A stretch of DNA of 64,000 nucleotides from Oopsacas minuta (Eukaryota; Porifera; Hexactinellida; Lyssacinosida; Leucopsacidae): positions 186,001-250,000 of the forward strand of contig JAKMXF010000322.1 in NCBI GenBank assembly GCA_024704765.1, written 5' to 3'. Position numbers and translations under genes: made by a program. The notes below the pieces were generated by a model, which was not told where the DNA came from, did not search any database, and worked only from the letters and a program-made list of their open reading frames with translations. Of the stretch, positions 1 through 13,100 are shown piece by piece; positions within the stretch are counted from its first letter, which is position 1; each line of letters starts with the position of its first letter.

Positions 1-91
1 AACAACAAACAACAAATATACGAATATAATAGATGCAATTCTCTCTAAATAATATAGTCTCGCAGATATAAACAAATAAACACCAATAATA

Positions 92-3000
92 TTAACAAAC
101 AGTATATTTCCTCTCTGCAATGAGTTCTTGAGATTTTAGCGTGTATAGCGCAACCTTCTCTTCCCATTTCATATTTCGTAGTGTCTCTTTGATCCTGATT
201 TGTTCCCTGTGCCTCCAAAAGTCGTCCGCGAATCCGTTCTCATTGTGATTACCGAAAAATACCGGATAGACTTTGGCCCTGTTGAATTGTTTGTCTCTCT
301 CGAGGGAGCTTTCGATCTCCTCTTCGTTTTCATCGAAAAATTCGACACATACAGTTTTACAAATACCGAATGTCCGAATGAGATAGACCAAGAGATTGAA
401 AGGGGGTGGGAAGAAGGACTTACGTTGGTACTCTTCGACAACTTCCAAGAATTGTGTTAGATAAATACTGTCCGCCTTGTCAGAGATCTCATCAAAAATT
501 TTCGTGAAATAAGCAACCATTAAATTCAGGAGTAGAACATTGGAAGTTAATTGCAGGAAAATTATGAAAATATACGCAATAACAGCTGTGGAATTCCAAA
601 AGACAGGAGAAGCTGAATTTGAATCGAAGCTAATCGATCCATTTTGGATAACATCGAGAGAGAATTCACCAAACACTTGATAAATTGGATTAAACAGTAA
701 AATACGGAGTAACACCCAGCCACTCGATTCCGTAGAGGTTAACGTGACGCCAATAATGCCGAATCCCAGTGCGACTAGGAAAAATATCACAAGAAACTTA
801 AGCATCCGTTTGAATCCGATATAACAAGTGTATATTAATGGTCCAAGCCCGCGGAACACGAGCACATATTGGAAGAATCTCATGTAGAGTAGGACAGCAA
901 CTAGCCCGTATACTAGACGTGTTATGTTATTAATTGGCCCACCTAGATCACTCGTAGGAAATTGAATCGCGAATACGAATATTGTCACTCGCAATGCGAT
1001 CGTTACCAGAAAACTAAATGCTATTGAAATGTCTAATATATTCCAACCAGAGCTCAAATATTCCAACATAGCAGAATTGAGAATCCTCAGCCATTGGTTA
1101 TGCTTGACACGTTTCCCTTTCGATTTGTCTTCGATCAGGAACCGATATTGAAACACCTCGTCCAAGATGTAGGCGAACATGTATAAGAAATATATAATAT
1201 CAAAGGTGACGAATCCATTCACAGGTGTTGATCTCCATGTGACCATAAAGTGTACCGTGTACAACACAAGAAACAGAAAATAGAACAGTGCATGTATGTA
1301 GAAAGTTGTACTGGGGCTGATGTAATAATGATAGAAGAAATTTATACTCGTACGTTGCCAGGGTCTTTTCAAAGATTTTTTCAACTGTACACTAATGTTG
1401 ATGTTTTGATCATCGCTATTATCATATTTTGCTTGTAGTTTTGCTATTCCATTCCATACATTACGCACGTGGCCTTGTACACCCTCATGGGTGTAAAATA
1501 ATTGCTCTCCTGCATTGCTTGCAAGCTCTATCGCGGTCGAATTGTTCCAAAATGGTATTTTCGTCTCGAAAAGTTCGTTTAAGGTGAATTCATTCTTACC
1601 AATTGCGTGATCTAACAATCCGACAGCTAATTCCTCGAAATACGCAGCTTTTTGGACTAAAGTCTCTCTGTCATCCGTGCTGACCGCTGTGTCGAATCTC
1701 AGCTCCTTTTCCACACCATAAAGCAACCGGGAAATAGCCAGCGCATTCGCGATTTGATAAACACCCTTTTGAGTTCGATAGAATTCGCGATCAGTTGTCG
1801 ACAATTCCTGCAAATGTACACCCGAATATTCCAAGAAAAGTTCTGCTACCTCGTATCGTTGGCTCAGTACCCCCCACACCATAATATACTCTGTGAAATA
1901 AACCTCATAATGCGTCAAACTATGCAATTCATCGTGTTTCGGTACATCTGGACTATTCCACAGGAAACCGTCCCCCATTAATTTCTCAATTGCTAGTTGT
2001 AAGAATTTGACAACTTCGAGCGACGCAGAGAAGTCGATCACATCTTTGATTTTGTTCTCAATATATTCTACGTCGTTCGTTAATGTATACATCAACCTTT
2101 GGAATAACAATAATTCGGTTCCTGATTTCTTAAACACACCTGTGAGGATGTCTTCACGCCTGCTTACTAGGCTAGTCTGTATAGATACATTATCGAAAAT
2201 ATTCTCAACTATTTCCCGGGACCCGTAGAAGATGGCATACCGTAATATTCTGTCGATTTGTGCAATATCTTTTGCTCTGTTTTCTCCTAATTGTAGTTTT
2301 TTGAGAGCTTTCTTTACTCGGGCCTGATCTCTGAGAAATAACGCTGTAGTCATTGTGTTCCAACCTATAATATTGTTTGTAAAAAGAGGTTTTTGTTGTT
2401 TGCTTGTTTGTTTGTTTGTTTGTTTGTTTGTTTGTTTGTTTGTTTGTTTGTTTGTTTGTTTGTTTGTTTGTTTGTTTGTTTGTTTGTTTGTTTGTTTGTT
2501 TGTTTGTTTGCTGTTTGTTGTTGTTTGTTAGTTAGTTTGTTTGCTCGTTTGTTTGTTTGTTTGCTCGTTTGCTCGTTTGTTTGCTTGTTTGCTGTTAGTT
2601 AGTTAGTTTGTTTGTTTGTTTGCTTGTTTGCTTGTTAGTTTGTTAGTTAGTTTGTTTGCTCGTTTGTTTGTTTGTTTGCTCGTTTGCTCGTTGTTTGTTG
2701 TTTGTTGTTGTTGTTTGTTTGTTTGTTTGTTTGTTTGTTTGCTTGTTGTTTGTATTGTAAATTTCACAGCTTCACTACCATGGAATTTTATTTGTTAGCA
2801 TAGCAGCGAAAATATTACAAATAATATTACCTTTAAAATCTTGATCATTCTTAGAGAAGTAATCATCAGCTTTCTGTAATACCATCTGATACAATTCCGG
2901 ATCCTTCTGGTAGAAATTATAAACGGACCGATCCATGTACCCTCCAGTGTACACCTTCTCAACATAATTCGGGTCTAGATAGTCTATTTTTATCTGGAAA

Positions 3001-3938
3001 CAAGTTTTTTTGCCCGCTTCGGCAATGAATTCAAGTTTAAGCGCTGGTATTTTCAGGATCTGCGACAGTTCGTATAAAATATGTTCTTTTAGAAGCTTGC
3101 CACTTGGCTGATCGTGTCGCAGGACAACACATCCTTCTAGAACTTTAGAGTTGGAGCCAGATGCCATAGTTTTTACGAGTTCTTTGCAACCGTCATTCGA
3201 GATTTGGTATCGCTTGTTTTCGAGTTGGTTAGGCGCGTCTGGCTTGAAATCGATATTTAAAGGTTTGTCATATAAACCAAGAAAATTCAATCTTTTCCGA
3301 ATTCTTGGTGTCAGCTGTTTAACTTCTAATTTGGCGCGTTCTAGCGCCTCTAATACCAGATTAGTAATTGGCCCTTTCGCATTAGCATCTAAGATAATCC
3401 ACGCTTTGTTCTTTGTGAGTAGATCAGTGATAACTTTTCCTAAAATAGCAATGGTTGTGTTTGGAAGTGTTAAAAGACCGCGGCCAGTTTTCACAATTTC
3501 AGGAATGTATATTATCAGATTATAAAAATCTACTTTCGCTTGGAAATTGAACTGGTCGAATTCCAGCTTTTTGCCTTTATCCAAGATTTTTTTCAGCGAT
3601 TTTGCATAGTTCATATAATTAATCTCCTCGGTGCCTTCCAATATTGGGATTTCTATTATGTCGTAGAGGTTTCGAGCCACTTTTCTCTCACCTTCGATTG
3701 TGTCATTATGTGGTTGTGTCGCGACATATTTGTTTACAGGTTCATAATCAGTCCCGTCAACCCAACTACGTCCATAGGCGAATGGAATGTCCCATTTTTC
3801 GTTCTCATCAATCCTTGAGGCATCAACAAAATTCCAATGATTCATTGTAAGATTATCACTCTCAATAACCCTTGGTTGTTCATCAACACTTTCCCAATCT
3901 CCATGCTTGATTAGACCCTCATTCTCTCTAGTTGCCAT
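92..3938 (-). CDS. TRPM-like cation channel, two exons
   Basis: Exon 1 is 3938-2831 and exon 2 is 2364-92. The donor (AAAG|GTAATA) and the acceptor (TATAG|GTTGG) join in phase 1 and give 1,126 residues. Exon 1 supplies a divergent N-terminal SLOG-like region (around residues 150-300). Exon 2 supplies the TRPM homology region, most clearly the segment FEELAVGLLDHAIGKNEF at about 612-629, followed by six membrane segments (S1 near 725-744, S6 near 963-985). The pore carries the TRPM-type VFGE motif near 933-936, and a TRP-helix region follows with PPPFNLL, as in TRPM proteins. TRPM channels are tetrameric cation channels of the plasma membrane or organelles. The protein ends shortly after the TRP helix, so there is no alpha-kinase or NUDT9-H domain. 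The N-terminal SLOG assignment is an inference; the channel half is firm. The gene is divergent to METAP2. A TATAAATA lies 35 nt upstream of the ATG. Confidence 0.85.
2365..2830 (-). repeat. TRPM-like gene intron filled by a (TTTG)n-type microsatellite
   Basis: The single intron of the TRPM-like gene is mostly a tandem TTTG array (pure from about 2397 to 2510, then degenerate with GCTTG, GCTCG and TTAG variants to about 2755). On the plus strand the array stays open in one frame and encodes a meaningless Cys-Leu-Phe-Val repeat. It is excised between a GT donor at 2830-2829 and an AG acceptor at 2366-2365 (minus strand). Confidence 0.85.
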
Positions 3939-3972
3939 GGTTACACTTGCTATTATTGAAGGTTCGCTAAAA

Positions 3973-3980
3973 TATTTATA
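3973..3980 (-). promoter_or_regulatory. TATA box upstream of the TRPM-like gene
   Basis: TATAAATA on the minus strand, 35 nt before the start codon at 3938. The same octamer lies at a comparable place before the nested kinase genes at 20630 and 33336. The octamer and distance are seen directly; promoter function is inferred. Confidence 0.45.
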
Positions 3981-4622
3981 AGTGGCAGGTGCTATATCGT
4001 AAAATTTAAATAGCGCCCACAGGATCTCTAATTTGTATTGCAGTCTATTAGCTTAGGTCACAGAAGGTGTTAACTGGTGTCAACGTGTGATACAGGTTAG
4101 GAATCATTGATTTATACATAAAGTGAGTACAAATAACTTTCATCTTATTGAATGAATTCTTAGGATATTTTAGGAAAGTAGCAGGAAATATTCCCTACAT
4201 TTTGACTTCCTTCCTTCGCATACTACCCCCCTCCCCTTGTAGGGTTACGTAACTATTAACGGCCCATATATGCATAAATATAAGCACATATATGTTCTTG
4301 AGCAAGGGCGGTCACAAGATTTCGCATAGCCCGGGGCAAATGCCCCATTTGCTTCCCTTAAGACCGCCACTGTTCTTAAGCCTCAGAGTACCATAAGGAT
4401 CAATACTGACTGACTATAGCTTAGCCGCCACAGTAAAAAGCGAAGCCTGCTAGTAGTTATGATATCTGAAGTTAAATATGATATTACAAATCTCTTCAGT
4501 CCTCTCAGCCTATACATACTCCAGTGAGATATTGATTTCAATATAGAATTACTTATTCTTTGTCCATCGGTTTCTACTATTTTGAGAGGACAAAATTTAT
4601 GCAATACTATTGACACCGAACT

Positions 4623-4730
4623 CAGTGGGTGCCTGTTATAAGAACACCCTTGGGAGTATCAATACATGTCCTTATAACCGGTATAAATATACAGGAACAT
4701 GTGATAACCGTTTTCCAGAGGATGTACCAA
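4623..4730 (+). mobile_element. MITE family A, partial copy
   Basis: Contains the family signature GTTATAAGAACACCCTTGGG, then CTTATAACCGGTATAAATA, then the end of the unit near CCAGAGGATG. Related copies occur at 4818-4938, 23637-23815, 38233-38350, 43721-43839, 46962-47180 and 57036-57156. The longest copy has inverted ends and TA at its borders, which suggests a Tc1/mariner-type non-autonomous element. Confidence 0.7.
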
Positions 4731-4817
4731 TTTTCACATCAATCGGACAGGTAGAAGTTGCAGGATCGCGCCCATGTGCCAACTGGCTACCCGATTAGAA
4801 ATTAAAATACCGCAGAT

Positions 4818-4938
4818 ACCAGATATAAGCACCATCCTCTGGAAACAGGTTCTCATATATTCCTGCATATTTATACCGGTTATAAGAGCATGTATTGCTA
4901 CTCCCAAGGGTGTTCTTATAACCGGCATACAATGTACA
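4818..4938 (-). mobile_element. MITE family A, inverted copy next to METAP2 start
   Basis: Reverse orientation relative to the copy at 4623. It begins near ATATAAGCACCATCCTCTGG and ends with GTTCTTATAACCGGCATAC. It lies only 34 bp upstream of the METAP2 start codon, so it probably forms part of the promoter or 5' UTR. Together the two copies form a widely spaced inverted pair. Confidence 0.7.
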
Positions 4939-4972
4939 GGAAATAATCAAATTATACTGTGAGTAGCTATCA

Positions 4973-7397
<2,425 letters not shown>

Positions 7398-7639
7398 ATC
7401 GATAATTAGTTCCTATTAGTGTTTGTGTTCATACATTATTTACAGATTAATAATTGGATATTCATGAGTATATATTCACATGAGGTGCTAATATGTTCCA
7501 ATAGGGTGCATATATGTTCTATATTGTACTATTTTGGACCCATAGGGTATCAATTTGGTCCCATAAGATACAATATGATTCCCTTGACTATTTACAAATT
7601 CTGTTTCAGTAAACTGTTTAGCGAACAAACACACCAACA

Positions 7640-8650
7640 ATGCCAAGACATCGAAAACAGAGCCACACGAAAACACCTCCACCACTTCTGAGCCAAGAAT
7701 TCCTAATCCAGAACCACGCAGACATAATTAGTGTCATATGCATATTAATACTGTTAGGCCTAATGTTCCATCCTACCAATTATATTGCTAGCTTATTCAT
7801 ATCACCCCAATATATAGAGAATGCCACAAATGTGACAATTGACGCAGAGTTATTGAAACTGCAACCATCTTTGAATATACGTAACTATGTTTATGGAAAA
7901 GGTGTTAAAGATTTGTGTACTATATTTTTCTACACATGTGTATGTATGGTATTACATGCCGTCTTGCAAGAGTATGTCTGGGAGAGGATCTCACGCCGGT
8001 ACCACTTATCAAACACCACCTCCGCCAAATTCTATGAAACAGGCATTTTGGCGGCCTTCTATCTGTTGTCGACGGTCTGGGGTGTGATGGTAATAATCGA
8101 AGAAAAGATTTTGTCACAGCCTAGTGTATTATGGAGCGGTTACTATGACAACCACGTAAAAATGCCGTTTATAACAAAATTCTATTATTTAATACAGTTG
8201 GCTTATTGGTTACATTGTTACCCTGAATTGTATTTTTTGAAGGTCCCATTCGCGTTTGTCCCTTCTCGCGTGAAATTATACACAATCGCCTTTCTCTTCA
8301 CGGCTATCAGTTATTATTTATCTCTACAGAGATTCGCTATTTGTTTACTAACAATGGAAGCTATATCCGAGGTTATTGCGAGTGCAGCAAAGTTGTTGCA
8401 CTATCTTAACAATGACGAAAGGGCTGTATTCGTGTTCAGGCGATTTTGGGCCCCTGCATTTTGTATTGTCCGGGTTGTATCAGTTCTCCTTGCAGTATTA
8501 GTTTTGTACTATGGTTTCGGTACGGAAGACGTTGCCATGACAACGCGTATTGGAATGCTAGTCCCTACAATTACGCTACAAATCCTGATGTCATATGTAG
8601 CATTCCGAGCATGGAAATCCGTTGGCAAGGAAGTGAAGAAAACACAGTAA
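7640..8650 (+). CDS. TRAM1: Translocating chain-associated membrane protein (TRAM)
   Basis: A single uninterrupted reading frame of 336 residues. TRAM is a multi-spanning ER membrane protein beside the Sec61 translocon that helps nascent secretory and membrane proteins enter the membrane. Supporting blocks are the N-terminal LLSQEFLIQNHADIIS (family: LSHEFVLQNHADI), a GVKDLCTIFFYTCV membrane segment, VLQEYVWERISRR, and the TLC-domain core FYYLIQLAYWLHCYPELYF, where the family has QLAYWLHAFPELYF. About eight hydrophobic segments are visible and the C-terminus is basic. The gene lies 242 bp after the METAP2 stop and 288 bp before SARNP, on the same strand. It has no introns while both neighbours do, so an ancient retrocopy or intron loss is possible. 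The choice of TRAM1 over TRAM2 or TRAM1L1 rests on general similarity only. Confidence 0.93.
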   Translation: MPRHRKQSHTKTPPPLLSQEFLIQNHADIISVICILILLGLMFHPTNYIASLFISPQYIENATNVTIDAELLKLQPSLNIRNYVYGKGVKDLCTIFFYTCVCMVLHAVLQEYVWERISRRYHLSNTTSAKFYETGILAAFYLLSTVWGVMVIIEEKILSQPSVLWSGYYDNHVKMPFITKFYYLIQLAYWLHCYPELYFLKVPFAFVPSRVKLYTIAFLFTAISYYLSLQRFAICLLTMEAISEVIASAAKLLHYLNNDERAVFVFRRFWAPAFCIVRVVSVLLAVLVLYYGFGTEDVAMTTRIGMLVPTITLQILMSYVAFRAWKSVGKEVKKTQ

Positions 8651-8938
8651 ATGTTAATAATTGCTAAATGGAACTAATTTTGCTTTACTTAGGAATTTAT
8701 GTCTGAGTCTTAATTCTGAAGTTCAAATACTTTGATAAACTGTCAATTAGTTGATGTTAGTTCCGAATAAGGAAGCTCAGCTTAATTGGGTCATTTTGGA
8801 ACCATAACATTGAAGGTGTTGGGCAATTAACTGGAGATTTTTGTCCTCTCGATTATTCGATGTGGTCCTTATGTCTCATAATCTCCCATGGGCTGTAATT
8901 ATCGCATTAACAGTATATTTACGAGTTATTAGATTTAA

Positions 8939-9941
8939 ATGTCTCAGAAAGGTGAAGGAGAGGATTATCTAGTCATTAATATAAACGATCTGAAAAAGTT
9001 AAGAGTCAGCGAATTGAAGGAAAAACTCTCAGAATTTGGCCTACAAACTAAAGGGACAAAGATAGAGCTCATAACTCGGCTAGAGGAACATTTATCAGCT
9101 GCCGCGGAGAGTGAGGAGGAGCTAGCTCTAATCGACGTGGCGAATAATAGTCAACCGAGTGATTGTGTGGAGAATATTGATGTTGATACTCCAGTCAAAT
9201 CGAAGGTCATTAAGTCTCTATAGATTATTTGTATAATATTATTCTTAACAGTATACGACAGGAAAATGTGTAATTTTGTGACGTCAAAAAGGTGGTTAAT
9301 GTGTCAGTTTGGGCGGGATATCCTGTTTTATTGGACGAATATTGAGTATTGTGTCACTGTGAAAGGTGCCAAAATGTGGGAAACTCCAGTTTATTAGGCT
9401 AATATACTATTTCCTGTCCATAAACTTATTTCCCGCCAGAATACTAATTTCCCCACCTAATTTTAGAATATCTGGCGCCTAAACTTGAATTATTACCCCG
9501 CGTTTACCCGCTTAAATACTTGTATTTCAAATTAACACATTCTATATTTAGGACAGTGAACATAAAATCTCTGATATTTCATTTGAAGACACTTCAACAG
9601 CCAAACTAGATGACACAACCCCCACGCCTCTGTCTCCAACAAAAGACCTCTCCTTAAACGAACGGATAAAAGCCCGTGGAGAACGGTTCGGTACTCAAAC
9701 AAGCGACGAGGCTAAAAAGGCTATGCGGTTAGAAAAATACGGGGATACCCCAGCCAAAACGGTTGCCGGCGGCGACCTGGAAAAAATGAAGCAGAGAGGG
9801 GAGAGATTCGGCGAAAACGTCAGTAAAAAATTGGTGTCAATGAGTGACAAAGAGAGACAAGAAATGCGAAAAAATCGATTTGCAAGTGACTCAAGTGCTG
9901 GTGAAAATAAACTCACCAAAAAAATCCGTCTAAGTTCATAA
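8939..9941 (+). CDS. SARNP: SAP-domain mRNA export factor (SARNP/CIP29/Tho1-like)
   Basis: Two exons, 8939-9205 and 9552-9941, joined in phase 0, giving 218 residues (human SARNP has 210). A SAP domain occupies residues 18-52 (LKKLRVSELKEKLSEFGLQT, then KGTKIELITRLEEHL), a DNA/RNA-binding helix-turn-helix. The middle is acidic and low complexity. Exon 2 carries repeated basic RGERFG blocks (ARGERFGTQ, QRGERFGENV), the RNA- and UAP56/DDX39B-interacting motif type of this family. SARNP acts in the nucleus with the TREX export complex. The donor (AAG|GTCATT) is weak, but it is the only site that keeps frame and gives the family architecture. Read without splicing, exon 1 would stop after six more codons. 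Confidence 0.88.
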
Positions 9942-10199
9942 TGTTGCCATGGTAACGCTATTCATAGATAGTTATTTAGTTCTCAAATTTGATTCATTAT
10001 ATGCCTCTACTTTATACACATTTTCACACCATTTTTGTTGTTGTTTATTGATATAGTTCATTGGACACAGTGTGGAAATTAGAACATATATAAGAGTGTC
10101 GAAAGTGGCATAATGTGTCGATTTTGCCCTCTAAAAATATTTCTAAACGGTGACAAGAGTTCTCTCGTCTAACACCCCCATTTTTAATCAAATTAGTTT

Positions 10200-13100
10200 A
10201 TGTCTACATATGCTGACATCCCAGAAATCAACACTTCATTCACTTTAGTTCCAGTTATAGTCATATTAATAATTTCCCCGGTTTACGCTATTTACATCCT
10301 ATTCTCTGATACATACACTGATCAATACATGAGTGATTCTACCATCGAGCTTTCTACTTCACCTTCCAAGAAGAACTTTAAAGAGCGACGCGCAATTCAA
10401 CAGTTCTCAGATGTTCCCTATAAGTCTGTTATGATATTTGTTACAGGAGACTCGGTTTAATAGGGACACTTCTGGAACCTAAAAAACTGAGTCTACTTTA
10501 ACTTAACGAGTGTTTTGGTTTACAGTCAGTTCCTGTTATGTCTAAGCTCAAGGGGCCGTGATGATTCTTCGATATAAACTATGGAAATATATGTTACTTT
10601 GACGGTTTGGGGGCCATATTTATACAATTTTACACTTCTATGTAAGCGGGTATTTTGATATATCCGTGTTGGATATAACAGAAGTTGACTGTTTTATTTT
10701 TGACCATATAAGGGCATTCATCTATGCATTTTGATAGGTTCAAGCAATTCAGTGCTGATGACACAAATCTTCAATCTAGATATGATAGAGAAACCACCTC
10801 GAAACCACTTCGACCACCTCCACCACCCAGACCGATACTGAAACCATCAAAGTCTTTAGGAGCTACAGGTCACCATTTGAGACCTTCTGTCTCCCCAAAA
10901 CCAATTTTAGTACCAACTAAATCATCTTCACCTGTGCAATTCAAGTAAGTTTGATTTATTCCTCTTAATATATGTGATTTTTTGACACATTTAGCCCAAA
11001 AGTGACCTCTATAATATCTGCCAGCTATCCCTAGGACATATGAGTTTCATATCCCGCCAAAAAACCCAATCTCCCGCCAAAACTGACCCAAAAGCGTAAT
11101 TACCCTACTTTTGATTGGCTAGACTAATTGTAACTATCTTATTGGAAATCCAATGTCCCGCCAAAAATCCCATTTCTGCTTAAAATCATTTTTTCTTTGT
11201 TCTATACTTGCCATATACAATGACGTCATGCCCTCATAATTGAGTTTTAGACCTCTCGGGCCCCGTTCGGATCCCTATGGTATATAATAATGGCAGTTGG
11301 TCATCTGTCCAATCTGTAACCTACGGACTATCTTCTCATTTAGTTACCAGTTACCGATCTAATAAACTCTATAGTTCCAGAAGCCTAGAATATTTACTGA
11401 GAAATCTTAGAAACTTAATTTCAATATCTTCTATCTAGGCTATTAGTTCCATAAATTCACACTTTTATTTGTTATTCAAATAAGACAATTTATATTATTC
11501 AATTATACATTTTGAGATTTCTAATTCGATTTTTGATAATTTTTAGTTTAGAAATTCTTCGTTCAAATTTGTGTCCGTTAGTTTGGTATAGTGGTTCCCT
11601 AACATAAACCCCTTCGACCGGCAGGTGTACCCCTTCCATGCAGTATGAACTTTGAGATCCTGTTGACCCCCTGGTGTCCTCCGTGGACCGCTAAGGGGTC
11701 AATTCCCGTGTTTTTCTAAGTAAATTTGCTCCAGGTTTGAGGATAGTGATTCATACACCATACTTATGAGTTTGGCCACTAACATGCGGGCCCGGGGGTG
11801 AGGTTATATAAGGTGTCATATCTCCATCCTCTGTCCTCACTGAAACTGGTGTGATAAATTCATCTACCCCTCAGAAAATCCATACCAGTATCTGAGACTT
11901 CTGAAATAGAGGATTCGTTTGATAATATTGATGTAGTGTTACCGGAGTATACTAGTGTTCCAGTGACAAGACCTAGAGCTATGGCTAAGAACGAGCAGAA
12001 TACTGACTGCATTCCGCAAGACGAAGATTTTAGCCTTGGGAAGGCTATTAAACGGTTTTCTGATCGGACACTGATAGGAACTCTTTTCAAACGGGAGTCT
12101 ACCACCTCTCCAAATAACAGTATTAGGAAATCAGGTATGTGTCTGTTTATCTGTGTGTTTATCTGTTTGTCTGCTTGTTTATCTGTGTGTCTGTGTGTCT
12201 GTCTGTGTGTTTATCTGTCTGTTTATTTACTTGTTACTTATTATCCATACCTCACAGAACAATATTCAGACAACAATATAGATTCTAATCCACAAGACAA
12301 ACATACAACTGCCTTCCTTCAGAACGCAGTTGTTGTTGTACAACAAGACAACAACGGCTCTAAAACCCCAGAAACGATTAACATTGTACTCTCACCCGAA
12401 AAACAAATCCAAAACACCTCTGAGCTACCAAAAACCATTAACATATTTGTTGGAAAGACAAACACAAGAATTCAGAAAATCCATGAGATGTACACAACTG
12501 AATACACATATGTCAACCAATTAGAAATGTTAGTTGATATCTTTAAGCGCCCAATGGAGGCCCAATTGGACGAAATTGAGATCCAACAAATATTCTGTAA
12601 CGTGGAGCGGATATTATACTTTAACCGAGAGGTGTTGGCGCTCTTTTTCGAGCGGATGGAGGAATGGAACGATAAGGACAGCTGTATTGGTGATATATTC
12701 ACAGCTAAATTCACACAATACGCATCAGGCCTATACACTGTGTATTGTAGTTCTTATGATAACTGTGAGCATTATATTACTAATAAACTGAAACGGAGGA
12801 AGGAATTTGAAATACTAATGGCTAGCTGTCTATCTGATCCCAGGGGTCAAAAGGGTAAGTTTGTCCCTGTCACGAATGAAGGAGGGGTTTTGTTCACACT
12901 TTTTATTGGGCCACTTAACACTCCCCGAGGGTGAGGTTATTGAAATCACTCCTTGCATATTTTGTATGAATAATATCCTTAAAGTTCTATTTATGAATTT
13001 TCTAATTTCCCAAAGAAATACCTCCCAAGAAATTATAAGGTGTTGACAAGTGTGTAGGTGTGATTTTAATACAATAATATAGGTATGTCAATCACTTACT

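Larger units (their letters stand above)
3939..4972. other. Intergenic space between divergent TRPM-like and METAP2 genes
   Basis: About 1 kb with no credible gene. Several short reading frames here run through repeat sequence and match no family. It holds two oppositely oriented copies of a MITE (listed separately) that almost abut the METAP2 start, and presumably both promoters. Confidence 0.6.

Noticed and set aside
2393-2798. Open frames encoding Cys-Leu-Phe-Val repeats
   Set aside because: They are translations of the TTTG microsatellite inside the TRPM-like intron, on the opposite strand.
2775-3938. A separate 387-residue gene
   Set aside because: The last codons run past a clear GT donor at 2830; splicing to 2364 restores a TRPM order in phase.
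11578-11650. tRNA-like start (TTAGTTTGGTATAGTGGTT)
   Set aside because: No matching B box, no acceptor stem and no anticodon arm; it belongs to a family D repeat.
12855-12934. Continuation of the DH exon
   Set aside because: A GTAAGT donor at 12855 and the in-phase second half of the DH domain at 13083 show that this is intron.
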